Below, in pieces: positions 17,040 to 25,297 of a stretch of 64,000 nucleotides of DNA. Origin of the DNA: CAYLPJ01 sp964385465 (GTDB lineage: Bacteria; Planctomycetota; Phycisphaerae; SM23-33); the NCBI GenBank assembly GCA_964385465.1, contig CAYLPJ010000018.1:1-64000 (forward strand). The letters run 5' to 3'. Position numbers and translations under genes: made by a program. How positions within the stretch are numbered: position 1 is the first letter of the stretch; every line of letters starts with the position of its first letter. The notes beneath the pieces were generated by a model that saw only the letters and a list, made by a program, of their open reading frames with translations, was not told where the DNA came from and did no database searches.

Positions 17040-17540
17040 ATGAGCTACGACATGTTCCTCAAGATTGACGGGATCAACGGCGACAGTCAGGACGAGGCGC
17101 ACAAGCAGTGGATCGAGATCAACTCGTACGCCCACCGGATCAGCCAGGCGGTCGGCGGGGCGATCAGCGCCCAGGGCGTGCACACCGGCGGGCGCGCGGA
17201 CCATGCGGACTTCAGCATCGTCCACCGCCTCGACAGCGCCTCGCCGACGCTGGCGCTGTACTGCTGCATGGGCAAGCACATCCCGAACGTCCGCTTCGAG
17301 CTGTGCCGCGCGATGGGCGACAAGACGACGTTCATGGTGTACACGTTCAAGGACGTGATCGTCTCGTCGGTGGCGCCGACCGGCTCGGCGGACACCGAGG
17401 ACCCGTTGCCGATGGAGGAGATCGCCTTCCGGTACGGTCAGATCAACTGGGAGTACATCCCCACCGACATCACCGGTGGTGGCAAGAAAGGCGCTGCCGT
17501 CCAGGCCGGCTGGAGCGCCCTGATGAACAAGCCGGTCTGA
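17040..17540 (+). CDS. hcp: Hcp family protein (type VI secretion tube/effector)
   Basis: The 166-residue product starts MSYDMFLKIDGINGDSQDEAH, the signature opening of Hcp, which stacks as hexameric rings to form the inner tube of type VI secretion and is itself released. Length and composition fit the family. AGGAG lies before the ATG at 17040, and a sigma-54-like promoter precedes it, as for several proteobacterial hcp genes. No sheath, VgrG, ClpV or baseplate gene is nearby, so it is an orphan here; the main cluster may be elsewhere. Similar Hcp-like proteins in non-T6SS genomes exist, so a different extracellular role cannot be excluded. Confidence 0.93.
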   Translation: MSYDMFLKIDGINGDSQDEAHKQWIEINSYAHRISQAVGGAISAQGVHTGGRADHADFSIVHRLDSASPTLALYCCMGKHIPNVRFELCRAMGDKTTFMVYTFKDVIVSSVAPTGSADTEDPLPMEEIAFRYGQINWEYIPTDITGGGKKGAAVQAGWSALMNKPV

Positions 17541-17552
17541 CGGCTCGGAGAC

Positions 17553-17595
17553 GGTGGGGCGCCCCTCGGGCGGGGTGCCCCACCTGCGCCTTTTC
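17553..17595 (+). terminator. Probable terminator after hcp
   Basis: GGTGGGGC (17553-17560) pairs with GCCCCACC (17577-17584), with further GC pairing possible inside the loop, and is followed by a weak TTTT run at 17591-17594. A second hairpin (ACGGCCCGG/CCGGGCCGT, about 17619-17655) lies just beyond. Confidence 0.55.
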
Positions 17596-17821
17596 GGGCA
17601 ACGACACCCAGCCCCCTGACGGCCCGGTCGGTATCCGTACATCGGCCGGGCCGTCGCTGTGCGCGCTGACAGGCCCTCTCCATGCGATTCTGTGAAACAT
17701 GCACGGGTTCAGCTTGTTTTCATTCAACCGGGGCCTCCGGTTGGCCGATGCCTTCCTGCGGGAGCGGGAAGAGCGGCTTCCCGACGGATCGGGTGGAAGG
17801 GGGGGCGAGGGACTCTACATC

Positions 17822-18241
17822 ATGGGGACTGCGACTCAAGCCAAGGGCGGGATGACTTGCCGGACGACGGACGTGATCACCATCTGCCAGTACAGCCGCG
17901 TGACCGAGGCGGCCAGGCGTATGCACGAGCTGCGAATCGGGTGCCTCGTGGTGGTCGCCGACGACGGCGACGACACGATGGTCGGCATCATCTCCGAGCG
18001 GGACATCCTCAACTGGATCGGCAGCGCCACGCCGGAGACCTACATGCAGCGGATCTGTGCCGTGATGACCCGGAACGTCGTGACCGGCACGCCGGAGATG
18101 TCGCTGGCCGACGCCAGGGACCTGATGCTCGACCACGGCATCCGGCACCTGCCGGTCGTCGACAACGGCGTGGCCGTCGGCATGGTCTCCCTCCGCGACG
18201 TCCTCGCCCGGGCCGAAGCCCCTCCGGCGGCATCGGCCTGA
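17822..18241 (+). CDS. CBS domain pair protein
   Basis: The 139-residue protein consists of two CBS domains (about 10-68 and 75-132), with the strands GCLVVVADDG and GIISERDIL in the first and HLPVVDNGVAVGMVSLRDVL in the second. CBS pairs bind adenine nucleotides and regulate partner proteins or enzymes. There is no additional domain, so it acts alone or in trans. ATG 17822 is chosen because the CBS fold begins soon after; in-frame upstream codons to 17699 would add 41 residues of charged sequence with no match to the family. It stands alone between hcp and a methyltransferase. Confidence 0.85.
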   Translation: MGTATQAKGGMTCRTTDVITICQYSRVTEAARRMHELRIGCLVVVADDGDDTMVGIISERDILNWIGSATPETYMQRICAVMTRNVVTGTPEMSLADARDLMLDHGIRHLPVVDNGVAVGMVSLRDVLARAEAPPAASA

Positions 18242-18388
18242 GCAGGCTCCCCGGCTCGCGGGCGTTTGCCACGGTGCGAGCCCGGGGACGAGGCGATTGG
18301 CGGTTGACGGCCAGGGATCGGGTATATACCGTAACCTTGAACGCGGCCCCTCTGTTCCCGGGCCGCTTCCTTGCGCGGAGCCCGATTC

Positions 18389-19054
18389 ATGGATCGCATC
18401 CCCGAGCCGGAGTACATGGACGACGCCAACGAGGCCGAGGCCTATGCCGTCGCCGACTTCAACGACGTCAACGCCGCCTTCGTCCAGCGATTGCTGGAGG
18501 TGACGGCCGACCTGCCCACGCATGGCCTCGAGGCGGTCGATCTCGGGACCGGGCCGGGGGACATCCCCCTTCGCCTCGCCCGCGAACGGGAGGGCTGGCA
18601 CATAATCGCCGTCGACGCCGCCGAGGCGATGCTTTCCTGGGCCCGCCGCGCCGCGCGCGAGGCCGGGCTGGCCGGACGAATCGCCTGGGTCCTCGCCGAT
18701 GCCAAGACCCTACCGCTCGGCGAAGAGACCTTCGACGTGGTTTTCTCCAACAGCATTCTCCACCACATCAACGAGCCCGCGCGGTTCTGGAACGAGGCAA
18801 GACGTGTGGCCAAAAACGGGGCGACCTGGTTCCTCCGAGACCTTGCCCGCCCGGCGGATGACGCGGCCGCACGACGCATTGTCGAGACCTACGCCGGGGA
18901 CGAATCCAGCCTGCTGCGCGAGGAGTTTCACCGCAGCCTTCTCTCGGCGTACACGGTGGAGGAGGTTCGTGGGCAGTTGGACGTCGCGGGGCTGGGGGAC
19001 TTGACCGTGGAGATGACGACGGACCGCCACCTCGACGTCCACGGCCGGGTGTGA
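18389..19054 (+). CDS. Class I SAM-dependent methyltransferase
   Basis: A 221-residue Rossmann methyltransferase. Motif I is VDLGTGPGDIPL (about residues 47-58), an acidic residue ends the next strand (IIAVDAAEAM), motif post-II is WVLADAKTLPL, and motif IV is VVFSNSILHHI. This resembles the UbiE/small-molecule methyltransferase group; the substrate is not evident. GGAG lies nine bases before ATG 18389; an in-frame TTG six codons earlier is less likely. TTGACG at 18304-18309 with TATACC at 18325-18330 may be part of its promoter. The CPBP protease gene converges on it 14 bases downstream. Confidence 0.88.
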   Translation: MDRIPEPEYMDDANEAEAYAVADFNDVNAAFVQRLLEVTADLPTHGLEAVDLGTGPGDIPLRLAREREGWHIIAVDAAEAMLSWARRAAREAGLAGRIAWVLADAKTLPLGEETFDVVFSNSILHHINEPARFWNEARRVAKNGATWFLRDLARPADDAAARRIVETYAGDESSLLREEFHRSLLSAYTVEEVRGQLDVAGLGDLTVEMTTDRHLDVHGRV

Positions 19055-19067
19055 GCATCCGCGGGGG

Positions 19068-19796
19068 CTACGAGCGCATCCACATCACAAGCAGGTTCCA
19101 GACGATGTGCGTGCCGACGGCGATCCCGTATCCGCGGCAGACGAACAGCCCGCCGAGGTAGGCTCCGGCGCTGGCGCGGAAGACGAACGCCGACCAGGGA
19201 AACGCCGCCGGCCCGGCGAGTTGGCTTGACGGAATGTGGTAGAGGCTGAACAGCACGGCTCCGACTGCGATGGCCGCGGCAGCGCAAACGTCCCGGCGAA
19301 GTTCGAAGACGTCCACCAGGACGACCAGCGCCAGGCCGATCAGTAGCAGCCGGAAGATGAACTCCTCGTAGATTCCGGCCCCGATCGCCTGGAGCACCTG
19401 GCGTGCCAGCATCGGCGGGAGGGCGTCGGGTCCGGCGGCGAGGGCACGGTTGGTCAGGTAGCTGAGGCTGAGTACCGGGATCACCCACAGGGCGGATTCC
19501 CCGGCCATGCCCAGAAGCACCCCCGGACGGAACTGCCACCTGTAGCCGTGGGCGAAGTGCTGGGCGAGCAGGACGGCGACGATCAGCAAGGGGGGCAGGA
19601 AGGTCGCGGTGGCGCCGAAGTAGCCCAGCACGCGGGCCAGATCGCGCGGCGCCAGCAATTGCGTGCCGTAGCGCATCGCGAAGACATGATAGACGGCCAG
19701 CGGCACGAGGACGAACAGCAGGCAGTTCAGCGGGCGTTGCGTCTGCTTGAGGTAGCCCTGTTCCCAGAACGCCGATGGTCGGGGGCGCTTGGCCAT
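19068..19796 (-). CDS. CPBP family intramembrane glutamic-type protease
   Basis: This 242-residue membrane protein has about seven hydrophobic helices and the CPBP/CAAX-protease motifs: EE followed by an arginine in GIYEEFIFRLLL, a histidine in FSLYHI, and a third conserved site in THIVWNLL. Family members cleave or process proteins within the membrane; many act in peptide maturation, immunity or stress. It follows a ComEA-like gene on the same strand after a 25-base gap and could share its transcript. Its ATG lacks a clear Shine-Dalgarno. Target unknown. Confidence 0.88.
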   Translation of the reverse strand: MAKRPRPSAFWEQGYLKQTQRPLNCLLFVLVPLAVYHVFAMRYGTQLLAPRDLARVLGYFGATATFLPPLLIVAVLLAQHFAHGYRWQFRPGVLLGMAGESALWVIPVLSLSYLTNRALAAGPDALPPMLARQVLQAIGAGIYEEFIFRLLLIGLALVVLVDVFELRRDVCAAAAIAVGAVLFSLYHIPSSQLAGPAAFPWSAFVFRASAGAYLGGLFVCRGYGIAVGTHIVWNLLVMWMRS

Positions 19797-19821
19797 ACCG
19801 GCATTATGTCCGCCGGGCGGG

Positions 19822-20238
19822 TCATTGCAACGGTTTCGGCTCGGGCGGCGGGGAACTCGCAGGAGGCAGGGCGAACTGAAGGTAGGGAGCGGCCTTGGCG
19901 GCGGTGATGGGGCCGACGCCGTGGACGCGCGTGAGGTCCTCGGCCGTATGGTAGGGGGTGTCGGGGTGAGCTTCCCGCCACGTGACGATGGCGGCGGCTC
20001 GCTTGGGTCCCACACCGGGCAGTCGGCGGAGGCTGGCAACCGAGGCGGTGTTCGGGTTGATCCGCTGGCGTGCGGCCTCGGCGCGGTCCTTGTCGATCGG
20101 CAGGTTCTCGCCGGCGCGGATGGGGCGGGCCCGGTCGCGAACGAGCAGGCCGGCCAGCGCCAGGGCGATGAGTACGAGCACGATGCCGCGGGCACGCGGC
20201 CTGATCCTGGCGCTGTAGCGAGGCAATGGGTCGACCAT
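19822..20238 (-). CDS. ComEA-like helix-hairpin-helix protein
   Basis: The 138-residue protein has one N-terminal transmembrane helix (about 15-32) and a helix-hairpin-helix DNA-binding domain (about 63-125) with LRRLPGVGPKRAAAIV and LTRVHGVGPITAAKAAPYL. The layout is that of ComEA, which binds incoming DNA outside the inner membrane during transformation, though this one is short. It starts eight bases after the stop of the GH10-like gene. No other competence gene is adjacent, so competence is a family-level inference. Confidence 0.85.
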   Translation of the reverse strand: MVDPLPRYSARIRPRARGIVLVLIALALAGLLVRDRARPIRAGENLPIDKDRAEAARQRINPNTASVASLRRLPGVGPKRAAAIVTWREAHPDTPYHTAEDLTRVHGVGPITAAKAAPYLQFALPPASSPPPEPKPLQ

Positions 20239-20246
20239 GGGACCGG

Positions 20247-21800
20247 TCAGGCGGGGCCGTCGCCGGCGGGCGGCGCGGCCCTGGGCTGGGTTTCGGCGCC
20301 CGCGTTCATCTCGGACAACGAGGCGCGGAAGTTCCGCAGTTCCTTGTAGGCGAGCTTTGTCTCCATGTTGTTGCGGCAGAGCCCGCCGTGGGGGACGTGG
20401 TGGCCTTCGTAGTCGGCCAGGTCCCGCCAGCATACGCTCTCGACGTACGGCTTGCTGATCGCCACGCGGTAGAACGCCTGGAGCCACTCGGCCTGGAGCC
20501 GCGGCGACCACGGCTGGTGCCACTGCCCGCCTTTGGGCACAGGCTCCTGCCCGCCCCAGTTGTCCCAGGCGTCGGGGGCGACGTTGCTGGGCACGCTGAC
20601 GGCCGTGACGTGCAGGCTCTTGCCGAACCCGACAAACTCGTCGAGCAGGGAACTGATCTGGAGCAGGTCGCGGACGTAGTAGCCGTCGACGGGCACGCCC
20701 ATGTAGAACTGGATGCCGAAGCCGTCGAACTTGATTCCGCTCTGGACGGCCATGTCGGCGTAGAGCAGCGGCGGGATGGTCCGCTGGTTCCGGGCGTAGT
20801 ACTCTCCCCAGGGCATGGTCAGATCGATAAGGACCTTGGACTTTGGGGCGAGCTTCTTGACCAGCAGGCAGCTCATGCGGGTCAGTTCCATGAGCTGGTC
20901 GAAGTTGAGGTTGAAGCTGTTGTTGGCGTGGATGCCGCTGACGACGTTCCAGACGCTCACATGGCGTTCGTACCGCTGGACGATCCGCTGGATGTGCTCG
21001 TAGGCCAGGTCCCGCAGGGCCTCGTAGTCGTGTTCCCAGATGTACAGCCACTCCGGCAGGTGTTTGGGCTCGAAGCTCAGGAGGGGCCCGGCATGGACCC
21101 GCCTGCGGTTGCGGGCCGCCCAGTTGATCCAGCCGTCCACCGCCGCGTACTGGTAATGTCGCTCCTTCGGCTCGGTCTGCTTCCACGGCAGGGGGATGCT
21201 GATCGTGCCGAACGCCTCGCGGAGGCGGTCGGCGTATTCCTCGGCCGAGGCGAACAGGTCCACCATGCAGCCGAAACTCACCGGCGAGCCACCCGCCTTG
21301 CGGCGGCGGAGGAGGATGTCGGCGTGGAAGAGGCTCATTCGCTCGCCGAGTGTCACGGCGTCGGCGAGGGCGTGGTCGGCAAGGGCGGCGGCCTCGGCCG
21401 GATCCGACGCCCGCAGCGCCGACACGAAGCGCCTGCGGACGGACTCGAACTCCTCGTTGAGCGGCTTGGCGTTGGGGTAGTCGTAGAGCCCCCAGTCTTC
21501 GCGCTTCAGCAGAATCCGCCCGATCTGCCCGCGGGCCAGCTCCACGTTGAGGTTGTAGGGCTGTTTGCGTTCCGGCAGCCGCGTTGTGGGCAGCAGGAAC
21601 CGCCCGGACTGCCCGGCCTCCCAGAGCAGAGCCAGCCCGCACGCGCCGGGCGCGCGCTTGATGCAGGAGACCTGCCCGTTCGAGGCCGCCAAGTCCGCCC
21701 GCACCGGGATCATGTCCTGACCGAAGCAGTACGCGCCGGCGAGGTCGATGTCCCGCAGGGGGCTGCCGTTGCGGTACACGTCAAAGCGAAGCATGCGCAC
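20247..21800 (-). CDS. GH10-fold protein lacking both catalytic glutamates
   Basis: The 517-residue protein has an N-terminal beta-rich, carbohydrate-module-like region (about 1-160) and a TIM barrel (about 185-490) with recognisable GH10 xylanase features: FDGFGIQFYMG where GH10 has DGVGLQGH, and SVCWRDLADYE near the end. The acid/base motif WDVVNE reads WNVVSG here, and the nucleophile motif ITELD reads VTAVS. Both catalytic glutamates are therefore replaced, so normal retaining xylanase chemistry is unlikely. There is no signal peptide, so it seems cytoplasmic. Start is ATG 21800 or 21794. It may be a sugar-binding pseudoenzyme or have other chemistry. Confidence 0.8.
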   Translation of the reverse strand: MRMLRFDVYRNGSPLRDIDLAGAYCFGQDMIPVRADLAASNGQVSCIKRAPGACGLALLWEAGQSGRFLLPTTRLPERKQPYNLNVELARGQIGRILLKREDWGLYDYPNAKPLNEEFESVRRRFVSALRASDPAEAAALADHALADAVTLGERMSLFHADILLRRRKAGGSPVSFGCMVDLFASAEEYADRLREAFGTISIPLPWKQTEPKERHYQYAAVDGWINWAARNRRRVHAGPLLSFEPKHLPEWLYIWEHDYEALRDLAYEHIQRIVQRYERHVSVWNVVSGIHANNSFNLNFDQLMELTRMSCLLVKKLAPKSKVLIDLTMPWGEYYARNQRTIPPLLYADMAVQSGIKFDGFGIQFYMGVPVDGYYVRDLLQISSLLDEFVGFGKSLHVTAVSVPSNVAPDAWDNWGGQEPVPKGGQWHQPWSPRLQAEWLQAFYRVAISKPYVESVCWRDLADYEGHHVPHGGLCRNNMETKLAYKELRNFRASLSEMNAGAETQPRAAPPAGDGPA

Positions 21801-22033
21801 CCGGGGAATGCTGTCTGAGGCGTCGCGGGACGCCCTGCGTTACACCACCTTCGCCGCCCGCGGCACGGGAAGGTCCGGCGGCGATTATACGCGACCCGTT
21901 CCGGGAGGCAAGTACCGGAAAGCTCCCGGCGGAACCGTGCGCGTACTCGCCGGCGGAATCGTAGGGTTCCCTCGGGAGCCGCCGGCCGGAAGCGCCGGGG
22001 CCCGCCGCCGCGCCGACGGTGGCGCACGGAGAG

Positions 22034-23167
22034 ATGGACGACGACCAGACCGAGGGCATGGTGACGCGACAGGGCACCGAATCCGCATCGATTCTGCTGA
22101 TGTCCGAGGACCGCGACGCAGCGCGGGCCTGGGGCCTGAGCCTCGCCTGCGACACCTGGCGGGTGCGCCACGCGGGAGAGTTTATCGAGGCCCTTTCGGC
22201 CGTGCGGAACGAGCACGTGGACGTTGCCGTCCTGCACTTGCCCATGGACGACATGGAGGCCACCGACCTGCCGAACGTGCTCCGCCAGGTGAGTCCGTCG
22301 GCCTACCTGCCGGTGATCGTCCTGGGGGACGAGCCGCGGCGGTCCGAACGGCTGGACTTTCTCCACGGCGGGGCCGACGACTGCATCTGCACCACGACCT
22401 CGCCGGAGGAGGTCATCGCGCGGATCTCGGCCCTGCTGCGGGTCAAGGAGTTGCACGACCAGTTGGCGACCTCCAGGCTGGCGCTGCAGGAGGCCCTCCG
22501 CCGGGAGCGCCATTTGCTGACCAAGCTCCGCAAGGAGAACTCGCATCTTCAAGCCCTGGTGACGACCGACCCGCTGACGCACGTCCAGAACCGCCGAAGC
22601 TTCAACGACCTGCTCGACCACGAGTTCAAGATCGCCAAGCGGTACGGCCAGCCGCTGAGCCTGTTGGCACTGGACGTCGATCATTTCAAGGTCGTCAACG
22701 ACGCCTACGGCCACCCGACCGGCGACTACGTGCTCAAGGAGCTGGCCGTCATTCTCACCCAGTCGGTGCGCGAGTCCGACGTGGTCGCCCGTACTGGTGG
22801 GGAGGAGTTCTGCGTCCTGCTGCCCCAGGCGGGCGTCCGGCAGGCGGCGCAATTCGCCGAACGCATCCGCAGCGAGGTTTACAGGCGGGAATTCATCGTG
22901 TTCGGGGAGACCATCCACGTGACGATCTCGATCGGCTCGGCGACCTGGCCGGCCGACGCCGAGATCACCGGCGCGGGCATGTTGTTCTACTTCGCCGACC
23001 AGGCGCTTCTGCTGGCCAAGGAGAGCGGGCGCGACCGCGTGGTGTCCGTCGGGGAGATGGACGGCCAGCTCCGCCGGAGGCTGCGCCGTCACTACCAGGA
23101 CGTTCCCCTCACCGGAGAGGAGGCCAAGGCATGTGCCCACACGATGCATGCTGCCGCGACGCGCTAA
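22034..23167 (+). CDS. Diguanylate cyclase with degenerate receiver domain
   Basis: A 377-residue protein with an N-terminal receiver-like domain (about 18-135), a coiled-coil linker (about 138-175) and a GGDEF domain (about 178-340) whose active site is GGEEF (255-259). The product-inhibition I-site RESD lies at 246-249, five residues before it, as in feedback-controlled cyclases. In the receiver the usual phospho-acceptor aspartate is replaced by histidine (VLHLPMDD, H68), and the neighbouring acidic residues are altered, so it cannot be a standard phospho-switch. It should make c-di-GMP. Start among GTG 22019, ATG 22034 and ATG 22058 is uncertain. It diverges from the GH10-like gene across 233 bases with no other evident gene. 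Confidence 0.9.
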   Translation: MDDDQTEGMVTRQGTESASILLMSEDRDAARAWGLSLACDTWRVRHAGEFIEALSAVRNEHVDVAVLHLPMDDMEATDLPNVLRQVSPSAYLPVIVLGDEPRRSERLDFLHGGADDCICTTTSPEEVIARISALLRVKELHDQLATSRLALQEALRRERHLLTKLRKENSHLQALVTTDPLTHVQNRRSFNDLLDHEFKIAKRYGQPLSLLALDVDHFKVVNDAYGHPTGDYVLKELAVILTQSVRESDVVARTGGEEFCVLLPQAGVRQAAQFAERIRSEVYRREFIVFGETIHVTISIGSATWPADAEITGAGMLFYFADQALLLAKESGRDRVVSVGEMDGQLRRRLRRHYQDVPLTGEEAKACAHTMHAAATR

Positions 23168-23209
23168 GGCCGCCACGAGACCATCCCCCGCGCCCCCCGT
23201 GCGCGGAGT

Positions 23210-23893
23210 TCACGCCGCTGACGCATCGTGCGGGAACACCGCAAGCGGACAGCCCTGACAACGGGCCCGAGGCCGGCAGTAGGTCTTCCCGACGGCTACC
23301 CATTGCGCATGAAAGTCGTTGTACAGCCCAACGCGTGCCGGTACGTGTGATTCAAACAGCGCCTTGACCTCTTCGTAGTCGGCGTCCGGCTCGGCCAGGC
23401 CGTGGCGGGCAAGGGCTCGCCGCGTGTAGGCGTCCACCACGAACGAGCACTTGCCCGCGGCATAGAGCAGGATGCTGTCGGCCGTCTCCGGGCCGATCCC
23501 GTTGACCGCCAGCAGTTCCTCCCGCAGCACGTCGGTCCGGCGGTTCAGGAAGGTCGAGATGCCGCCTCCGCCGGCGCAGACCGCGTCGATGAAGTTCTTC
23601 AGCCGCCGGGCCTTGACGTTGTAGTACCCCGCCGGGCGGATCCGCTCGGCCAGCAGTTCCGTGGGCATCTCCGCCAGCACGGTCACGTCCATGCAGCCGG
23701 CCTCGATCAGCCGCGCCACCGCCCGTTCCACATTTCGCCAGCTCGTGTTCTGCGTCAGCACTGCTCCCACGCAGATCTCCAGCTTGCGCAGCGGCTCGGG
23801 AAGCTCCGGCGAGGCCGGCCACCAGTTCTGAGCCCCGAAGTGCGACCGCATAGCGGCGTACATGGCCATCAAGGTTGCGCCCGTGGCGTCCAT
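23210..23893 (-). CDS. Endonuclease III-like DNA glycosylase (HhH-GPD)
   Basis: This 227-residue HhH-GPD protein has the ICVGAVLTQNTSWRNVE opening, the hairpin LLAVNGIGPETADSILLYA and the catalytic aspartate region VVDAYTRR. The lysine that gives Nth its lyase activity is glutamate in the hairpin (GPETA), as in monofunctional methylpurine-type (MagIII-like) enzymes, so base excision without strand cleavage is expected. The C-terminus has C-x5-C-x2-C but no fourth cysteine, so a standard 4Fe-4S cluster is doubtful. ATG 23893 matches the usual family start; in-frame ATGs at 23926 and 23998 would add 11 or 35 basic residues. Confidence 0.88.
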   Translation of the reverse strand: MDATGATLMAMYAAMRSHFGAQNWWPASPELPEPLRKLEICVGAVLTQNTSWRNVERAVARLIEAGCMDVTVLAEMPTELLAERIRPAGYYNVKARRLKNFIDAVCAGGGGISTFLNRRTDVLREELLAVNGIGPETADSILLYAAGKCSFVVDAYTRRALARHGLAEPDADYEEVKALFESHVPARVGLYNDFHAQWVAVGKTYCRPRARCQGCPLAVFPHDASAA

Positions 23894-23996
23894 GGTCGGG
23901 CGATGGTAGCGGAGCAGCAGGCGCATTTCGTCCGAAATCCGTCTAAGAAACCGGCGCCGCGTCCGTCCCGGCAGACAGAAGCAAAGGAGACGGCGC

Positions 23997-24650
23997 ATGG
24001 GCAGCTACGAGCATACCGGGCGTTGGACGGGCGTTTCCCGAAGGGCATTCCTCAAATCCGCCGCCGCCGGAGCCGCCGCCGTGGCCGCGCCGAAGGTCCT
24101 GGCCTCGGGCACGGCCGGAAGGGAGCCATTGCGCCTGGCGCTGCTTGGCGCCGGCGCGCAGGGCCGACGACTGCTGATGGATTGTCTGAAGGTCCCCGGC
24201 GTGCGGTTCGCGGCCGTGTGCGACATCTGGGATCGCAACCGCGACTACGCCGTGCGCCTTCTGGGCAAATACAGGCAGGAAGCCGGCGCGTACGAGGATT
24301 ACCGGCAGATGCTCGCTGCGCGGGACGACCTGGACGCGGTCCTCATCGCCACGCCGGACTGGGTCCACGCCGAGCAGACGATCGCCTGCCTGGAGGCCGG
24401 GCTGGACGTCTACTGCGAGAAGGAGATGTCCAACAGCGTCGCGGAGGCCCGGCGAATGGTCGCGGCGGCCAGGCGGACGGGCCGGCGGCTTCAGGTCGGC
24501 CATCAGCGGCGGAGCAACCCGCGGTACATCCGCGCCCGCAAGCTGGTCGCCGAGACCTGCGTCTCGGTGCTCGCGGCGAACGAGGCGCTGGCGGAGAAGC
24601 GGCAAATCGCGCTCGGAGCGGCCGACTTCGAGACGGTCACGGACGTATGA
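23997..24650 (+). pseudogene. Tat-signal Gfo/Idh/MocA protein with large in-frame internal deletion
   Basis: The 217-residue product has a Tat signal (SRRAFLK), the NAD-binding Rossmann half (LLGAGAQGRRLL), the CEKEMSN segment with its conserved EK, and HQRRSNPRY. Then it jumps directly to VSVLAANEALAEKRQIALGAADFETV, which aligns with the last 26 residues of the full-length paralogue starting 1.3 kb downstream. About 250 residues, including the whole substrate/oligomer domain, are missing, yet the frame is intact. A good AAGGAGA precedes the ATG. Either it is a decaying duplicate or a retained short cofactor-binding protein; the first is more likely. Confidence 0.8.
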
Positions 24651-24701
24651 AATGATGATGGTCAGCGCGACCCGAACAACCCGAGCCGTCAGGCCGGACC
24701 G

Positions 24702-24995
24702 TCAGACGCGGACGTCAACGGTCGATTCGCCGACCGGCGACGGCGGCGGGGCGGTCAGCGCGCCGAGCCGGTCGATATCCGAGCCGATACGGGCGACCAG
24801 GTCCCCCAGCCGCGAGTCGGCGGGGCGGTCGCCGCAGTGCCGGGCCGTCGCGCCCACCGCGTCCGGCGTCGGCCGAGGGGCTGTCCGTCCCGTTGCGGCG
24901 GCGTCGGCAGGCCCTGCCTGGGGAGGGTCGGCCTGTGCAGTGGCCTTGGAGCGTCTCTGCAGGAGGGAGGTGGCGTCGATGGCGCTGAGGCGCAT
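24702..24995 (-). CDS. Small hypothetical protein
   Basis: A 97-residue Ala/Pro-rich protein with strong AGGAGA five bases before its ATG, which decides for this frame against an overlapping plus-strand frame. No signal peptide, helix or motif stands out; the C-terminal part (LGDLVARIGSDIDRLGAL) could form an amphipathic helix. I do not recognise a family. Confidence 0.5.
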   Translation of the reverse strand: MRLSAIDATSLLQRRSKATAQADPPQAGPADAAATGRTAPRPTPDAVGATARHCGDRPADSRLGDLVARIGSDIDRLGALTAPPPSPVGESTVDVRV

Positions 24996-25297
24996 GGTCT
25001 CCTCGCAAGTCGTCTGTGCCCGTGTCCGGGAGCGGCTGCCGGCGACGGGTCCCGCCCCCGCCGCATGCCGCAGGAACCATACGATGCGCCCGGGATGGGG
25101 GGCAAACGTCCCGTTTCGGCGGGTGTCCGGACGAACGCCGGAAAACTTCGGTGCCGGGCGAACCCCGCGCGGGGTGTCTGGTTTAGAGAAAATACTGGTC
25201 AGGCGGCCTCCGAGCCGCTATGTATGATCGATTCCGGCGGGGCCGGGCTCCGCCGGGGCGGATGCGTTCGACGTTGGGCATGCACAGGAACAGGATT
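24996..25297 (+). other. Intergenic region upstream of the Tat Gfo/Idh gene
   Basis: These 302 bases hold no evident gene. A perfect 14-base palindrome ACCCCGCGCGGGGT lies at 25162-25175; its 12-base core recurs at 932-943. TGGTCA (25196-25201) and TATGTA (25219-25224), 17 bases apart, are a modest promoter candidate for the downstream operon. Confidence 0.4.

Noticed and set aside
14917..17043. 708-codon plus-strand open frame
   Set aside because: Runs antisense through the LptF-like permease and across intergenic DNA; no motif and low-complexity composition.
17040..17540. A type VI secretion cluster around hcp
   Set aside because: No TssB/C, VgrG, ClpV, TssM or baseplate protein is present in the neighbouring genes.
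17619..17655. A second terminator after hcp
   Set aside because: The inverted repeat is real but has an 18-base loop and no T-run, so I did not call it a terminator.
20247..21800. Annotation as active endo-1,4-beta-xylanase
   Set aside because: Both catalytic glutamate motifs are substituted.
24652..25227. 191-codon plus-strand open frame
   Set aside because: Lacks a ribosome site and overlaps the minus-strand small gene, which has strong AGGAGA at correct spacing.
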